Assembly (NCBI GenBank): GCA_945876035.1
Contig: CAMCMU010000046.1
Location: forward strand, 1-39,157
DNA: 39,157 nt
Reading direction: 5' to 3'
From: Schlesneria paludicola DSM 18645
Lineage (GTDB): Bacteria; Planctomycetota; Planctomycetia; Planctomycetales; Planctomycetaceae
Positions 1 to 8,767 of the stretch are shown in pieces. The position numbers and the translations under genes were made by a program. The notes below the pieces were generated by a model. That model saw only the letters and a program-made list of their open reading frames with translations. It made no database searches and had not been told where the DNA came from. Position 1 is the stretch's first letter, and every line of letters starts with the position of its first letter.

Positions 1-111
1 GCTTCCCAAGGAAATCTGAGCGGATCGCTTTCCGCTGCCACTGGTGGAAGTGGTCGTACCTCCACCGCAGGATCGGTTGCCGGTGGCTCTTCGTTCGGTA
101 TCTCTCGGTGA
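1..111 (+). CDS. C-terminal end of a Ser/Gly-rich small protein (partial, cut by window edge)
   Basis: Reading from base 1 in frame 1 gives 36 residues ending in TGA at 109-111. The peptide is Ser/Gly/Ala-rich and aligns almost residue for residue with the C-terminus of the next gene: both share ASQGN, SGSLSAATGGSGRTS and a final GGSS block. The downstream DNA after both stops is also the same for about ten bases (gatcagacgtt). This is therefore the upstream copy of a recent tandem duplication. The N-terminus lies outside the window, so a signal peptide is only inferred from the paralog. Function is unknown. Confidence 0.75.
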   Translation, partial: ASQGNLSGSLSAATGGSGRTSTAGSVAGGSSFGISR

Positions 112-128
112 GATCAGACGTTTTTGAT

Positions 129-161
129 GTGTGATGAATGTGTGATGAATGTGTGATGAAA
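129..161 (+). repeat. Three 11-bp direct repeats upstream of the second Ser/Gly-rich gene
   Basis: The unit gtgtgatgaat occurs three times head to tail at 129-139, 140-150 and 151-161; the third copy ends in a instead of t. The spacing of 11 bases is about one helical turn, so a protein bound to each copy would sit on the same face. The array lies 27 bases upstream of the ATG at 188. It could be a regulator-binding array or replication slippage; the sequence alone does not decide. Confidence 0.7.
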
Positions 162-187
162 CGTGACAACTTTTAGGATCAAAAAAA

Positions 188-586
188 ATGAAATTCGCAA
201 CATGCATGGCTATCGTTTTCGCGTCCGCAGTCTCCGCTCAAGCAGCACAGCCCGTTGCTGTTAACTCCCTGAATGCGGTCGGTCTGTCCAACGTCGTCGC
301 CCTGAGCGACGTCGAAGGAGCTCAGATCCGCGCGAAGTATCATCGTCGTGGTAATAATGCTCAGACTTCGGGTAACAGTAGTGCAGTGAGTTCCGCGACC
401 CAACGTGGCGCGGCCACGTCTGGCTCTTCGGAAAACAGTGCCAGCTCCAAGAGCAATTTCGGTTCAGGAGCTCTCGCTTCCCAAGGAAATGCCAGCGGAT
501 CGCTCTCCGCTGCCACTGGTGGAAGCGGTCGTACCTCCGCCGCAGGCACGATTTCTGGCGGCAGTTCCTCCGCCAGCGGACGGTGA
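188..586 (+). CDS. Small exported Ser/Gly-rich low-complexity protein
   Basis: The gene encodes 132 residues. Residues 1-19 form a short Sec signal peptide (MKFATCMAIVFASAVSAQA), with cleavage likely after SAQA. Residues 20-55 are a compact non-repetitive stretch that includes LSDVEGAQIRAK and a basic YHRRGNN. Residues 56-132 are almost entirely Ser, Gly, Ala, Thr and Asn, which suggests a disordered or adhesive tail. There are no cysteines in the mature part. The ATG follows a run of A residues with no clear Shine-Dalgarno. The C-terminal half is duplicated in the partial gene just upstream. I do not recognise a family. A surface, matrix or secreted-peptide role is inference from composition only. 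Confidence 0.8.
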   Translation: MKFATCMAIVFASAVSAQAAQPVAVNSLNAVGLSNVVALSDVEGAQIRAKYHRRGNNAQTSGNSSAVSSATQRGAATSGSSENSASSKSNFGSGALASQGNASGSLSAATGGSGRTSAAGTISGGSSSASGR

Positions 587-640
587 GATCAGACGTTGGT
601 TAGTTTCTTAACAACCCCGTCACGAACGGATGCTTGAGAC

Positions 641-677
641 AGAACACCTCTCGTTGTCGATCAGCGAGAGGTGTTCT
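641..677 (+). terminator. Strong hairpin, probable terminator of the Ser/Gly-rich gene pair
   Basis: The arms agaacacctctcg (641-653) and cgagaggtgttct (665-677) are perfectly complementary over 13 bp. Three more pairs (one G-T) close the stem down to a 5-base loop. It begins 54 bases after the stop codon at 586. The bases that follow are only mildly T-rich (cgttgg), so it is a terminator-like hairpin and not a textbook intrinsic terminator. Confidence 0.6.
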
Positions 678-1197
678 CGTTGGAATCATCCGGCAGATCC
701 CCTGTGCCCTCTCTGGCTCCTCTGGCGTTCACGGAGGAATGAACCCTCAATACGTTGAGACCGGTGCAGACAGCCCAGCCGAATCGCGTCCTCTCCCACG
801 GCGTAGCCCTTGAATGGTAGGCCGCTCGAGACTCACTCCCGCATCGATCTGTCGCATGCCGAACGATCTTCTATCGGTCCTCGAATGGAGTCACGCATTC
901 GCCGCCCGACGTATTTTCGATTCGTCGTTACGGTCATTCGATCGGCGACAATAGGACGAGGAATCCTTGTGAACGCCGAGAGGGCGTCGATGACGATGTG
1001 GGCCCGTCATCCGCACGGACGCGACTTGCCGAGGAGGACCCTGATGCCGACGAAGCCAATGAATTTGGGGGGGCAATCGGGTTGGCGAAACAGGTCATCA
1101 CGTCGCTCCAGATCGGGGTTTTTATCGGCTTCTGTCCGTTATCGACTCCAGAGTGGGCGGTGCATCACAACCGTGAAGAGGTCGCTCGGTTGGCCGG
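678..1197. other. Intergenic stretch, nothing recognised
   Basis: About 520 bases lie between the hairpin and the convergent GNAT gene. The open frames here are Arg/Ser-rich and do not look like proteins. No RNA gene, repeat or mobile element was seen. Confidence 0.5.
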
Positions 1198-2265
1198 TTA
1201 TAAATCGGGGCTGAGCGGCCACTCGGATTCTTCGAGGGTCAAGACGATTCGGTCCTGCTCTGGCGACGTGTTGTGAACAGAGGACTTGTCGGAGGCAGCC
1301 TGCGGTGGAGTGATTCGAAAACCAAGGTCTTCGAACCGCGTAAGTTTTTCGGCATCACACCGTGCGACCTCCACTTCGCAGCGACGATGGTGTGACACGC
1401 ACCACGACACACAGACTCGTATGAGCATATCCCACGCTCGGTGAAAATGAGGATGGACGAAACCGTCGATCCGCGCCCCGTCGGCATCGTTGAGCTGTAC
1501 GGTTGCCAGTCCGATGGTCCGACCGGCGATCTCGTGAGCTGCGAAGCCGATGCCCCGATTATGGCTGAAGACTTGTGAATATTTCCCGTAGAGTCCCATG
1601 CAGGATTTTTGGGCGATGGATGGCGTTGAATAGAGATTCAGATTGGCATCGAGCAGACGCTCAACGTGCGGGTACAGGATCAGCGGGATCATGGCCACCC
1701 GTTCGCTGGCATCGAGCACCGCAATGTCGATCGGCGTCACGCCCTCAGGAACTCCGCGCGGTTGAAAATAGTCATTGAAAAATGCCTCAGGTGAGGCGTG
1801 TTCCGACAGCAGGACCATGACCTGCGACCCAGGGATCAGCTGCCAACCCAGACGTTGGTAGACCCGTTGGGCAGCGGGGTTCACCGTTCCCAGAAACAGA
1901 GCTTTGCCCCCTTGGGCCAGAAACGTTTCCTTGGCTCGCAGGCAGAGATCACTGGCGAAACCTCGTCCTCGGCTTTCTGACGCGGTGGCCACTTCCCCCA
2001 GTCCACCGAGTATCGGACGACGACGATCGATCGTGAGATGACACGTTGCCTGCGGTCGATCATCGCTCCAGATTGACCAGAAAAGGTCTCGCTGAACGGC
2101 CTCTTCGTCGCCGGACATGATCGGTCTTATTTCAGCAAATGAGCCGCCGAAAAGTGTTTGCCAGAAAGTGATCATCGGCTCGCAAAACTCTGCGGCGATC
2201 GGCACGCGTAGCATCGATCCGTGATGATCCCCTTCGAAGCCGACAGGGAAAAAATCTGAAGACAT
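1198..2265 (-). CDS. GNAT-family N-acetyltransferase, apparent double GNAT domain
   Basis: The 355-residue protein has a recognisable acetyl-CoA-binding motif A around residues 86-115 (GGLGEVATASESRGRGFA), with the RGRGFA loop at 99-104 that grips the pyrophosphate. The C-terminal half (about 170-330) has the general look of a second, more degenerate GNAT fold, ending near DLGFRITP, a typical beta-strand 6-7 region. Length is about twice that of a single GNAT domain, as in other tandem-GNAT proteins. It is the last gene of a minus-strand run after the FAD oxidoreductase (87-base gap). Substrate is unknown; small amines, amino sugars or protein N-termini are all possible. The ATG at 2265 has no strong Shine-Dalgarno. 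Confidence 0.75.
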   Translation of the reverse strand: MSSDFFPVGFEGDHHGSMLRVPIAAEFCEPMITFWQTLFGGSFAEIRPIMSGDEEAVQRDLFWSIWSDDRPQATCHLTIDRRRPILGGLGEVATASESRGRGFASDLCLRAKETFLAQGGKALFLGTVNPAAQRVYQRLGWQLIPGSQVMVLLSEHASPEAFFNDYFQPRGVPEGVTPIDIAVLDASERVAMIPLILYPHVERLLDANLNLYSTPSIAQKSCMGLYGKYSQVFSHNRGIGFAAHEIAGRTIGLATVQLNDADGARIDGFVHPHFHRAWDMLIRVCVSWCVSHHRRCEVEVARCDAEKLTRFEDLGFRITPPQAASDKSSVHNTSPEQDRIVLTLEESEWPLSPDL

Positions 2266-2352
2266 GTGAGACTTTATCTGTGTCCAGAGTTCAGGGGATT
2301 GTTAAATTCGATATTTGCCGTGATCACATCGCGGCGTATGTGTCGACAATGG

Positions 2353-3516
2353 TTATCGAGAGACCCACGCGAGATCCGGGCGGGGAGTCAGATCCCCCAC
2401 TCTCGGCCACGCGAACGGCGAAAGATCGATTTCGCTTTCCCCGTGCAGAATTTGTGCGGCTAAATGACGGCCGACGATCGGACCGCTGGCGAATCCATTG
2501 CCGCTCCAACCGCAATTGCACCAGAAACCTGCCACATCTCCGATGGGGCCGACGATCGGATGGGCATCGGGCGTCATGTCGTAGATGGCCGCGAATCCAC
2601 CCGCTGAGGGAGTTTTGCGCATGGCCGTGCAACGCCGATCGACCAGCGTGCGCAAGCTGTCGTGTTGCTTGCGCGAAATCGTCTCGTCGTAGAGATCGGG
2701 ATCGACAGGATCGTGTGACCAGCCGAAAGCGGCAGCACGCAGAAAAGAATCGCCCGACGCACGGACGTAAACCTGATTCACACCATCGGAAAGAATCGGC
2801 CCTTCGTCACGCAGGCTTAACGGCCTGTGATACAATGTGGTCGGAATGCGATGAATGGCGATCGGCAAGGTCACGCCGACCATCGCCGCGACGCGGTCAC
2901 TCCACGCGCCGGCACAATTGACGATCAGTTTTGTGGCGATGCGACCGGCGTCGGTTGTTACCGCCTGCACCTGGCCACCGCAGACTTCGATCCCCGTGAC
3001 GCGGACTCCTTCCTTGATCACGACCCCGCACCGGATCGCTGCAGCGGCCAGCGAGTTGGTCGTTTTGATGGGGTCGGCATATCCCGATTTCGTGAGCAAC
3101 AGACCGGTCTCGTCCCCGCGAAATTCGCTGCTGGGAGAATACAGAGACAGATCGTTGTGCGGGACCCGCTGAAAGGGGACTCCGAGTCGCTGCATGAGTT
3201 GCAGATCTCCGCCGAGTCGATCGACGTCGAGCGTGTCGGTGATTCGGAAGAATCCTTTCTGCACGAATCCCGGGTCTCCCCCGTAAACGTGGTCCCAATG
3301 TTCAAACGCTCGAGTCGCTTCTAGGACCAGTCGAATGTAGATCTCTTGGGAGAACAGCGGACGAATCATCGCTCCGGACTTGGCTGTTGGGCCGGCGGCG
3401 ACGTGCTTTTTCTCCAGCACGACGATCGAACCGGCACCGGCTTTAGCCAGATGAAAGGCAAGTCCGATGCCCTGTACGCCGGCTCCGATGATGATTACGT
3501 CTGCCGTTGATGTCAT
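2353..3516 (-). CDS. FAD-dependent oxidoreductase, DAO family (sarcosine/glycine oxidase-like)
   Basis: The 387-residue protein begins with a Rossmann FAD-binding motif, VIIIGAGVQGIG at about residues 8-19, followed by an acidic strand end (VVLEKK). The C-terminus has the second conserved FAD contact, CGWSGNGFASGPIVG, typical of D-amino-acid-oxidase-fold enzymes such as sarcosine oxidase beta subunit, glycine oxidase and dimethylglycine dehydrogenase. These enzymes oxidise the C-N bond of secondary or primary amines and pass electrons to oxygen or an acceptor. The start lies 11 bases after the sialidase-like gene's stop, so co-transcription is likely. No signal peptide is seen, so the protein should be cytoplasmic. 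The exact amine substrate cannot be told from sequence. Confidence 0.85.
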   Translation of the reverse strand: MTSTADVIIIGAGVQGIGLAFHLAKAGAGSIVVLEKKHVAAGPTAKSGAMIRPLFSQEIYIRLVLEATRAFEHWDHVYGGDPGFVQKGFFRITDTLDVDRLGGDLQLMQRLGVPFQRVPHNDLSLYSPSSEFRGDETGLLLTKSGYADPIKTTNSLAAAAIRCGVVIKEGVRVTGIEVCGGQVQAVTTDAGRIATKLIVNCAGAWSDRVAAMVGVTLPIAIHRIPTTLYHRPLSLRDEGPILSDGVNQVYVRASGDSFLRAAAFGWSHDPVDPDLYDETISRKQHDSLRTLVDRRCTAMRKTPSAGGFAAIYDMTPDAHPIVGPIGDVAGFWCNCGWSGNGFASGPIVGRHLAAQILHGESEIDLSPFAWPRVGDLTPRPDLAWVSR

Positions 3517-3527
3517 GTCGGTGATGT

Positions 3528-5273
3528 CTATTTTTGTTGGAAAAGGATGAGGGGGCTTTCCGTCAGCCGAGCCAGAGAAATTTTTTGCTGGAGAGTCACG
3601 TAAGCGCTGCTGTATCGCTTGTAAATCTTCAGATCGATTTCATCCGGCAGCGGTGCAACCGCCGACCAGTGAAAAAAACCGATGGCATCGGTATGCGTGT
3701 GCCACGCATCGAGGACCACACACGCCCCGGCGACGGGGGCACCCGTTTCGTCCGTCACTTGACAGCGGATTCGCCGCCCCGGATGAAGCGAAAAATTTGC
3801 GGCTGCCGGTTTCGGATTGATGGTGATCAGTCGTTGTTGGGGGGCGAAGTGGTCTGCTTCGACAGTGAGTATGGTTTCCCCAAGGGGAACGTCATCAAAC
3901 AAAAAATGTCCGGTTCCGTTCGTTTGAACGGTGGGACCAGGATCCGTTTCATCAATGGCACGAAACGACAACGCGGGTGTCGAGCAGACGCGTGGGGGAT
4001 CGAACAGCGGTTCTGCGAACCGTGGCTTCGCGGGGTTGGTCGGCAAAACGGCACTCCAGTCGTGAGCGTCATACCGCGGGGGACGTCGCTGAACCCACGC
4101 ACCTGGAATCGGCTGGCCCCGATCATCGACGATGAGACCGGATAACGTGACCCGTGACTCCTCGACCTCAATCCGCTCGACATGAATCGGCCAGACATGT
4201 GTTCCAGTCGCATCGCTTCCGATCGCGGCTAACTGGTTGGGCCCCGCTTTGACCATGTCGAATTGTCCGGTAATGATCGGTTCTGGCAGATCTGAAAAAC
4301 TGACTCGCCGACTCCACGTATGGCCATGATCCGTGCTGAAAGCAACGTGAAAACCGGGTCGGCCGTATTGGCAGGCAACAATACCGTTTTCTAGAACGGC
4401 CAGCGTCGGAGAAATATTCATCAGGTGTGGCTGTGTCGGTTCTGGCACGCTCCAGGTCTGGCCCAGATCGTTCGACCAAGAGGCATAAATCGGACGATAT
4501 TCATTCGGAATTTCCTGACCCTGCGTACGCATCACGCACAAGAGTTGTCCGTTGGCAAGAAGGGCGAGACTCGGTTCACAGTAACCGCAGAAACTCCCGA
4601 CCAAATCCGGATCGGGATCGTCAGGCCGGTAGGCCACACTGGCATGATCGTCCCAAGAACGGCCCTGATCGGTCGAACGGATGAGCATCGTACGATAGTG
4701 ATGGTCCCCTTGGTGATCGCCATACAGGGACGCCAGCAGATCGCCGTTGGGGAGGCGGACGATTTTTCCTTTCGCGAACGGAGGCCAAAATCTGGCCCAG
4801 CGGGTGTGCAGGGTCACCTTGGGCAGCGTGACCCGAACACGAGTTGTTTCGTACTGCAGGAAATCATCCGTGAAACGGACGACGGTGCCTTCCTGGTCAC
4901 CCGGTTGGCCACCGGCGATCGGTGTCGCGGTTCCTGTCAGGAACAGAACTCCCCCTTCTGGCAGAGGAACAGACATCGGTCCGGGATTTCCCGGTGGATA
5001 TTCCCTTTCTTGGCCCCACGACAGGCCTTGATCGATCGATGTCCGATAGTATTGGGCTCCCCCTTCCGGTTTCGGATAGAACGCCGCGATCACTCCTTGT
5101 CGTGATACAGCGAGGCTGGCAGTGTTTTGATAGGCGATGTCGCTCAGTTTTGTCGGCTCGCCCACAGTGATTTCGAGGGTCTCGCGGTGTTCCTCGGCCC
5201 GGACGTCGATGTGGCTTTGAACGCCGCCCAGAGCAAGCCACAAACAGGCAAATAACGGGCATAAGCGGCACAC
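3528..5273 (-). CDS. Exported BNR/Asp-box sialidase-like protein with C-terminal carboxypeptidase-regulatory-like domains
   Basis: The 581-residue protein starts with GTG at 5273, 7 bases after a GGAG at 5281-5284. An N-terminal hydrophobic segment (about residues 3-20) is a Sec signal, so the protein is exported. Four Asp boxes are visible: SIDQGLSW (79-86), STDQGRSW (200-207), SNDLGQTW (267-274) and STDHGHTW (313-320), which define a six-bladed sialidase-type propeller. After about residue 370 come two beta-sandwich segments (about 375-470 and 510-575) of the kind found in carboxypeptidase regulatory-like domains. I do not see the FRIP motif of classical sialidases near the N-terminus, so sialic acid cleavage is not assured. 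In planctomycetes this fold is common among putative glycan-degrading exoenzymes. It is the first gene of a three-gene minus-strand run. Confidence 0.85.
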   Translation of the reverse strand: MCRLCPLFACLWLALGGVQSHIDVRAEEHRETLEITVGEPTKLSDIAYQNTASLAVSRQGVIAAFYPKPEGGAQYYRTSIDQGLSWGQEREYPPGNPGPMSVPLPEGGVLFLTGTATPIAGGQPGDQEGTVVRFTDDFLQYETTRVRVTLPKVTLHTRWARFWPPFAKGKIVRLPNGDLLASLYGDHQGDHHYRTMLIRSTDQGRSWDDHASVAYRPDDPDPDLVGSFCGYCEPSLALLANGQLLCVMRTQGQEIPNEYRPIYASWSNDLGQTWSVPEPTQPHLMNISPTLAVLENGIVACQYGRPGFHVAFSTDHGHTWSRRVSFSDLPEPIITGQFDMVKAGPNQLAAIGSDATGTHVWPIHVERIEVEESRVTLSGLIVDDRGQPIPGAWVQRRPPRYDAHDWSAVLPTNPAKPRFAEPLFDPPRVCSTPALSFRAIDETDPGPTVQTNGTGHFLFDDVPLGETILTVEADHFAPQQRLITINPKPAAANFSLHPGRRIRCQVTDETGAPVAGACVVLDAWHTHTDAIGFFHWSAVAPLPDEIDLKIYKRYSSAYVTLQQKISLARLTESPLILFQQK

Positions 5274-6027
5274 GACACGACTCCGACAATTCGCGGATGA
5301 GTTGAACTCGGAACCATTCTCGACGAGGCGAAATTTCTGGCCGAAGTCCTGATTCCCTCACATCCACGTGCTCGGACTGAGCACACGCTGCCCACGGCAG
5401 ATGAAACGCAGATCAGCCTCTGCGACTATGAGTGTTTTCCTGAAGGGATGCAACGGTGACGATGATTCTCATCTCACGACGGAGGTGGCCGCCGCCGAAT
5501 GGGCGGAGACAGTATTGAGCAACAAAAAGGGGGGCCTCAGCCATGCTGTTTAAGCATTCATTGATCGGACGCAGTTGGAATCCGGGCCATGAAGAGTTTC
5601 GGTCGCTGAACGAGGGTTGCGCGCCGTCTGGTTGCGTGAGACGACACCGCGGACTGGCGTGCGAGTGAGTGCGCCGCACCCACTGGCACAGACCGTGTTC
5701 GCGCGGAGATCCTCCGAAGACGTGTGAACGGAGGTCCGGATCGATGCGGGTATTTCGTGATCGTCTCAACACGCTGCCGAGAGACCGTGTGTTTGACACG
5801 TGACTCGAACGCGGAATCGTTCACGAATTGTGTTGACACGGGCCCGCCCACTTCCGGTGGCTTGCCCTGTCGGCCCAAAACAAAGGTCCCCGCGATTTCT
5901 GGGCCATTCGATTGAAACTCGATGATGCGTCTACGATAATCAGAATCCTTTTCTATCGAAAGCAACCGCGTGAAGGGTCGAGCGACGCGGAAACTCACCA
6001 ATTTTTTTGTTATAGGAATTTTTTCAC
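5274..6027. other. Divergent intergenic region, no gene recognised
   Basis: About 750 bases separate the divergent sialidase-like and epimerase genes, so promoters for both should lie here. A TTGACA occurs near 5833 but no matching -10 box was found. A T-rich stretch with aggaat (6014-6019) lies just before the GTG at 6028 and may serve as its ribosome-binding site. The open frames here are low quality and were not called. Confidence 0.45.
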
Positions 6028-7017
6028 GTGACTGAATCGAGCCACGTTCTGGTTACGGGTGGTACCGGCTGTATCGGAACTCAGACCGTGAAGTGGCTCT
6101 TGGCGAACACCCGTGCCACGGTCGTTGTCGGCAGTCGCGAAGTCAGCCGACAGCAAACACGAGACCTTTTTGAAGAGGATGACTGCACAAGACTGAAGTC
6201 TATTCGCATCGACATCCGAAATCAGCGGCAGCTTGAGGAAGCACTCACATCACATGCGATCACGCATGTGATCCACCTTGCAGCAATGCAAACCCCTGAT
6301 TGTAACGCAGACCGCGATCTCGGCCTGCAGGTCAACTTGGCAGGAACTCAAAACCTGATTGAGGCGATCAAAGCCTGTCGCCCCTCTCTGCATCGCTTTG
6401 TGTTTGCGAGTTCCATTGCTGTGTACGGACCGCGTCATTCATATCCCGGTCTAAAAGTTCCGATGTTGGCCGAACCGGCACCGGTAAATGTCTACGGAAC
6501 ATGGAAATTGGCTGGGGAACATCTCTCACGGTTGTTCTGCCTAGAAACGGGCATTCCGACAGTCAGCATTCGTCCGGGTGTTCTGTTTGGTCCGGGACGC
6601 GATGCCGGGCTGACTGCCGCAACCACAACGGCGATGAAATGTGTGGCTCTCGAGCGAGCCTACGAAATCCCGTTTCGTAGTCGTCAAGATTACTTGTACG
6701 CACCGGATGTCGGTGCGGCATTTGGCAATGCCGCGATGGCACCATTTCGGGGCTATGGTCTGTTTACACTTCCTAGCCATACGGTCGATACAGCGGAAAT
6801 CATCGCACTCATACGCCGTGCAGCATCTGAAACGGGACTGGATGCAAACTTCGCGATCACGGCGGGGACGGCAGAGGTCCCTTTCATCTGTGATCTCCAA
6901 TACGGACCGTTCCTGCTGGCATTCCCTGAGACACCTCACACGCCGCTTGCCATGGCCATTCAAGATTCGCTGAAGTTTTTCCGCATGCAGAGAGAACGCG
7001 ACGGTCTTAAACTCTAG
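6028..7017 (+). CDS. NAD-dependent epimerase/dehydratase (extended SDR family)
   Basis: The 329-residue protein has the extended-SDR glycine motif TGGTGCIG at residues 10-17, an HLAA strand at 83-86, active-site Ser in FASSI (128-129) and the catalytic pair YGTWK (Tyr156, Lys160). These are the marks of UDP-sugar epimerases, dehydratases and related NAD(P) enzymes. The motif FGPG follows the substrate-binding strand, as in other members. It starts with GTG, 8 bases after aggaat. Neighbours downstream are another sugar-enzyme-like protein and a glycoside-hydrolase-like protein, which fits carbohydrate metabolism, but the specific substrate is not readable. No signal peptide; cytoplasmic. Confidence 0.88.
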   Translation: MTESSHVLVTGGTGCIGTQTVKWLLANTRATVVVGSREVSRQQTRDLFEEDDCTRLKSIRIDIRNQRQLEEALTSHAITHVIHLAAMQTPDCNADRDLGLQVNLAGTQNLIEAIKACRPSLHRFVFASSIAVYGPRHSYPGLKVPMLAEPAPVNVYGTWKLAGEHLSRLFCLETGIPTVSIRPGVLFGPGRDAGLTAATTTAMKCVALERAYEIPFRSRQDYLYAPDVGAAFGNAAMAPFRGYGLFTLPSHTVDTAEIIALIRRAASETGLDANFAITAGTAEVPFICDLQYGPFLLAFPETPHTPLAMAIQDSLKFFRMQRERDGLKL

Positions 7018-7114
7018 AACAACATCAATCATCCGTTCCGCATCAACACCGGCCTGTGGTGGAACACCCCAACGGTTCGGCGATTGACGCCCGGCTGTCG
7101 CGATCAATCTGAGT

Positions 7115-8050
7115 TCACAGTTTTGGTTCGGGCATCTTGGGCAGTCCGTGTTCGACCGCCCCGGCAATCGCGACCAGCCGGCCCGTCGATCTCGATTCGC
7201 AGTGGCATACCGGCCCTCGTCATGGCTGCGGGGAGGCTAATGCTTGGGATGCCAGCGACGCTGGCGGGGCAGCAATTGCGAATGAAGATCGGGAAGACCG
7301 GCACAGGCGTGCCATTGAGAAGTACCGTCTCGTCTTCGCCGATTCGCGCCGCGGGCAGCGGTGTCGTTGGCAACAGCACCGCAGAAACCTCGTGACGCCG
7401 GAAATACGGACTGTCAGAAGCCTGCAACGCCGGGCGTTTGATCACGAGTGCCGTCCGATACACGGCCTCGGGAACGGCGTTCTCGCCCAGCAGCCTTTCC
7501 AAAAAATGTTTCACGTCCGGGCTTGCCACGTGCGCCACGATGTCGGCATAACGCAGCGGTGAACCCGCTTCGGCGAGATAGTTGTTGAGGTCCTCGATCG
7601 TCTCGTACAACGCAATCGGGAAACCCGCTTCGTTATCCAAACGCATGGCGTCTGGGACGTCGGCCTCGATCAGCACAACGCCGGCATCTTTAAGCGTCAC
7701 CAGCACGCCTCCCATGAGCGTCGCGACTTCCGCGTCAAGGCTTTCCCAAAAATGACCGCGCGGCAGACCCGGACCTTTCAGACTCGGCGTCGGCAGTGCG
7801 GTGCCGCCGATCACGACGTGGTCCAGTCGCGCGCAATCGGCGACGGAGCGCACGATCGGTCCGGCGCAGTCGCGCGCGATCGGCGCAATGCCCGACTGCG
7901 ACCAACGCAACGTCGTTGGCTGAAACCCGACGACCCCGCACAGGGCTGCGGGCATTCGCACTGAGCCACCGGTATCCGAGCCAATGCCACCCGGCACGAT
8001 ACGTGCCCCCACCGCCGCCGCGCCGCAATGGCGAGCGGCACCAGCGTCCC
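7115..8050 (-). pseudogene. Decayed amidase-signature enzyme (5'-truncated and frameshifted)
   Basis: The minus-strand frame from about 8050 to 7172 contains the core of the amidase signature: GGIGSDTGGSVRMPAALC followed by GVVGFQPT, which includes the nucleophile Ser of the Ser-cisSer-Lys triad. The roughly 120-150 N-terminal residues that should carry the catalytic Lys and the GGSSGG cis-Ser segment are missing; upstream sequence does not read as amidase. Near 7171-7185, just after IEIDGPAG, the frame is broken. The next frame continues as LVAIAGAVEHGLPKMPEPKL with a stop at 7115-7117, which is the normal amidase C-terminus. The in-frame continuation, by contrast, is Arg-rich nonsense ending at 7104. 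Two independent lesions make a non-functional remnant the best reading. Confidence 0.8.
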
Positions 8051-8767
8051 GCCCACGGCTTCGAACTCCCTATCTCAGTCAACGCCAGATGTTCCGCCTT
8101 TAGCGTCGTCATGAACAGGAAGAACTGCCCGCTGACGCCCTTCCCGATCGACGCCTTGGTGATTGACTCGGAACGCTCCGTCAACTGATCCGCAAGTCGT
8201 CAAAGGGATCGTCAGTCGCTTGGTCGTCTGGCGTCGCCGGAGCATCTGAGGCGGCGGTACTCGTTCGGCAACCCAGACGGCACCGGAGACTGAGGTCGTG
8301 TCCGTGTTTGCCTGTCCACGAAACTTGGGTCAGGGGCGACGCGAGGATCAGCCGCGACGACTTGGGGAGCCACCCATGGGATGCATGCTCAACGTCAAGT
8401 TGAGGAACAACGATCTCAGGGAGATCGCCGACGGCCTGTATCAGGTGAACCCGGATCGATCACCGAGATCGCGCAAGCAAGTGGCGTGTTCAAAGGCAAA
8501 GGCGAAAGCAAATTGCACTCGCATGGTTTCATCTCGGCAATTGTCGAAATGGAGTTGGCCGTTCACAGATTAAAAGTGCGTTGCTAGTCTTTGCCGTTCC
8601 AAAAAACGTCAGTCGAATCATTTAAAACTATCGATTGCTTATGCGAGTCAGCGGAGAATATCGATGCGGGCAGCGTCAATGAATCCGCCGAGACTCGCAG
8701 AAAACTCAAACACTCATGACCCGATCTCCTTTTTAATCGACTTGGCTCTCTACAAGGCAACCGATTC
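8051..8767. other. Intergenic / decayed stretch, no intact gene
   Basis: About 700 bases contain no convincing gene. A plus-strand frame around 8450-8590 includes SITEIAQASGVFKGKGESK, faintly like a TetR helix-turn-helix, but nothing else in it supports that. Together with the broken amidase next door this looks like a zone of gene decay. Confidence 0.4.

Noticed and set aside
810-1276. Two overlapping plus-strand frames of 134 and 92 residues
   Set aside because: Arg/Ser-rich composition, no Shine-Dalgarno, no recognisable motif, and they run into the convergent GNAT gene.
5830-5870. TTGACA promoter upstream of the epimerase gene
   Set aside because: No -10-like hexamer at acceptable spacing.
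8381-8587. Possible TetR-like helix-turn-helix fragment (SITEIAQASGV) on the plus strand
   Set aside because: Only about ten residues resemble the motif; the rest of the frame does not continue as a TetR protein and no start signal supports it.
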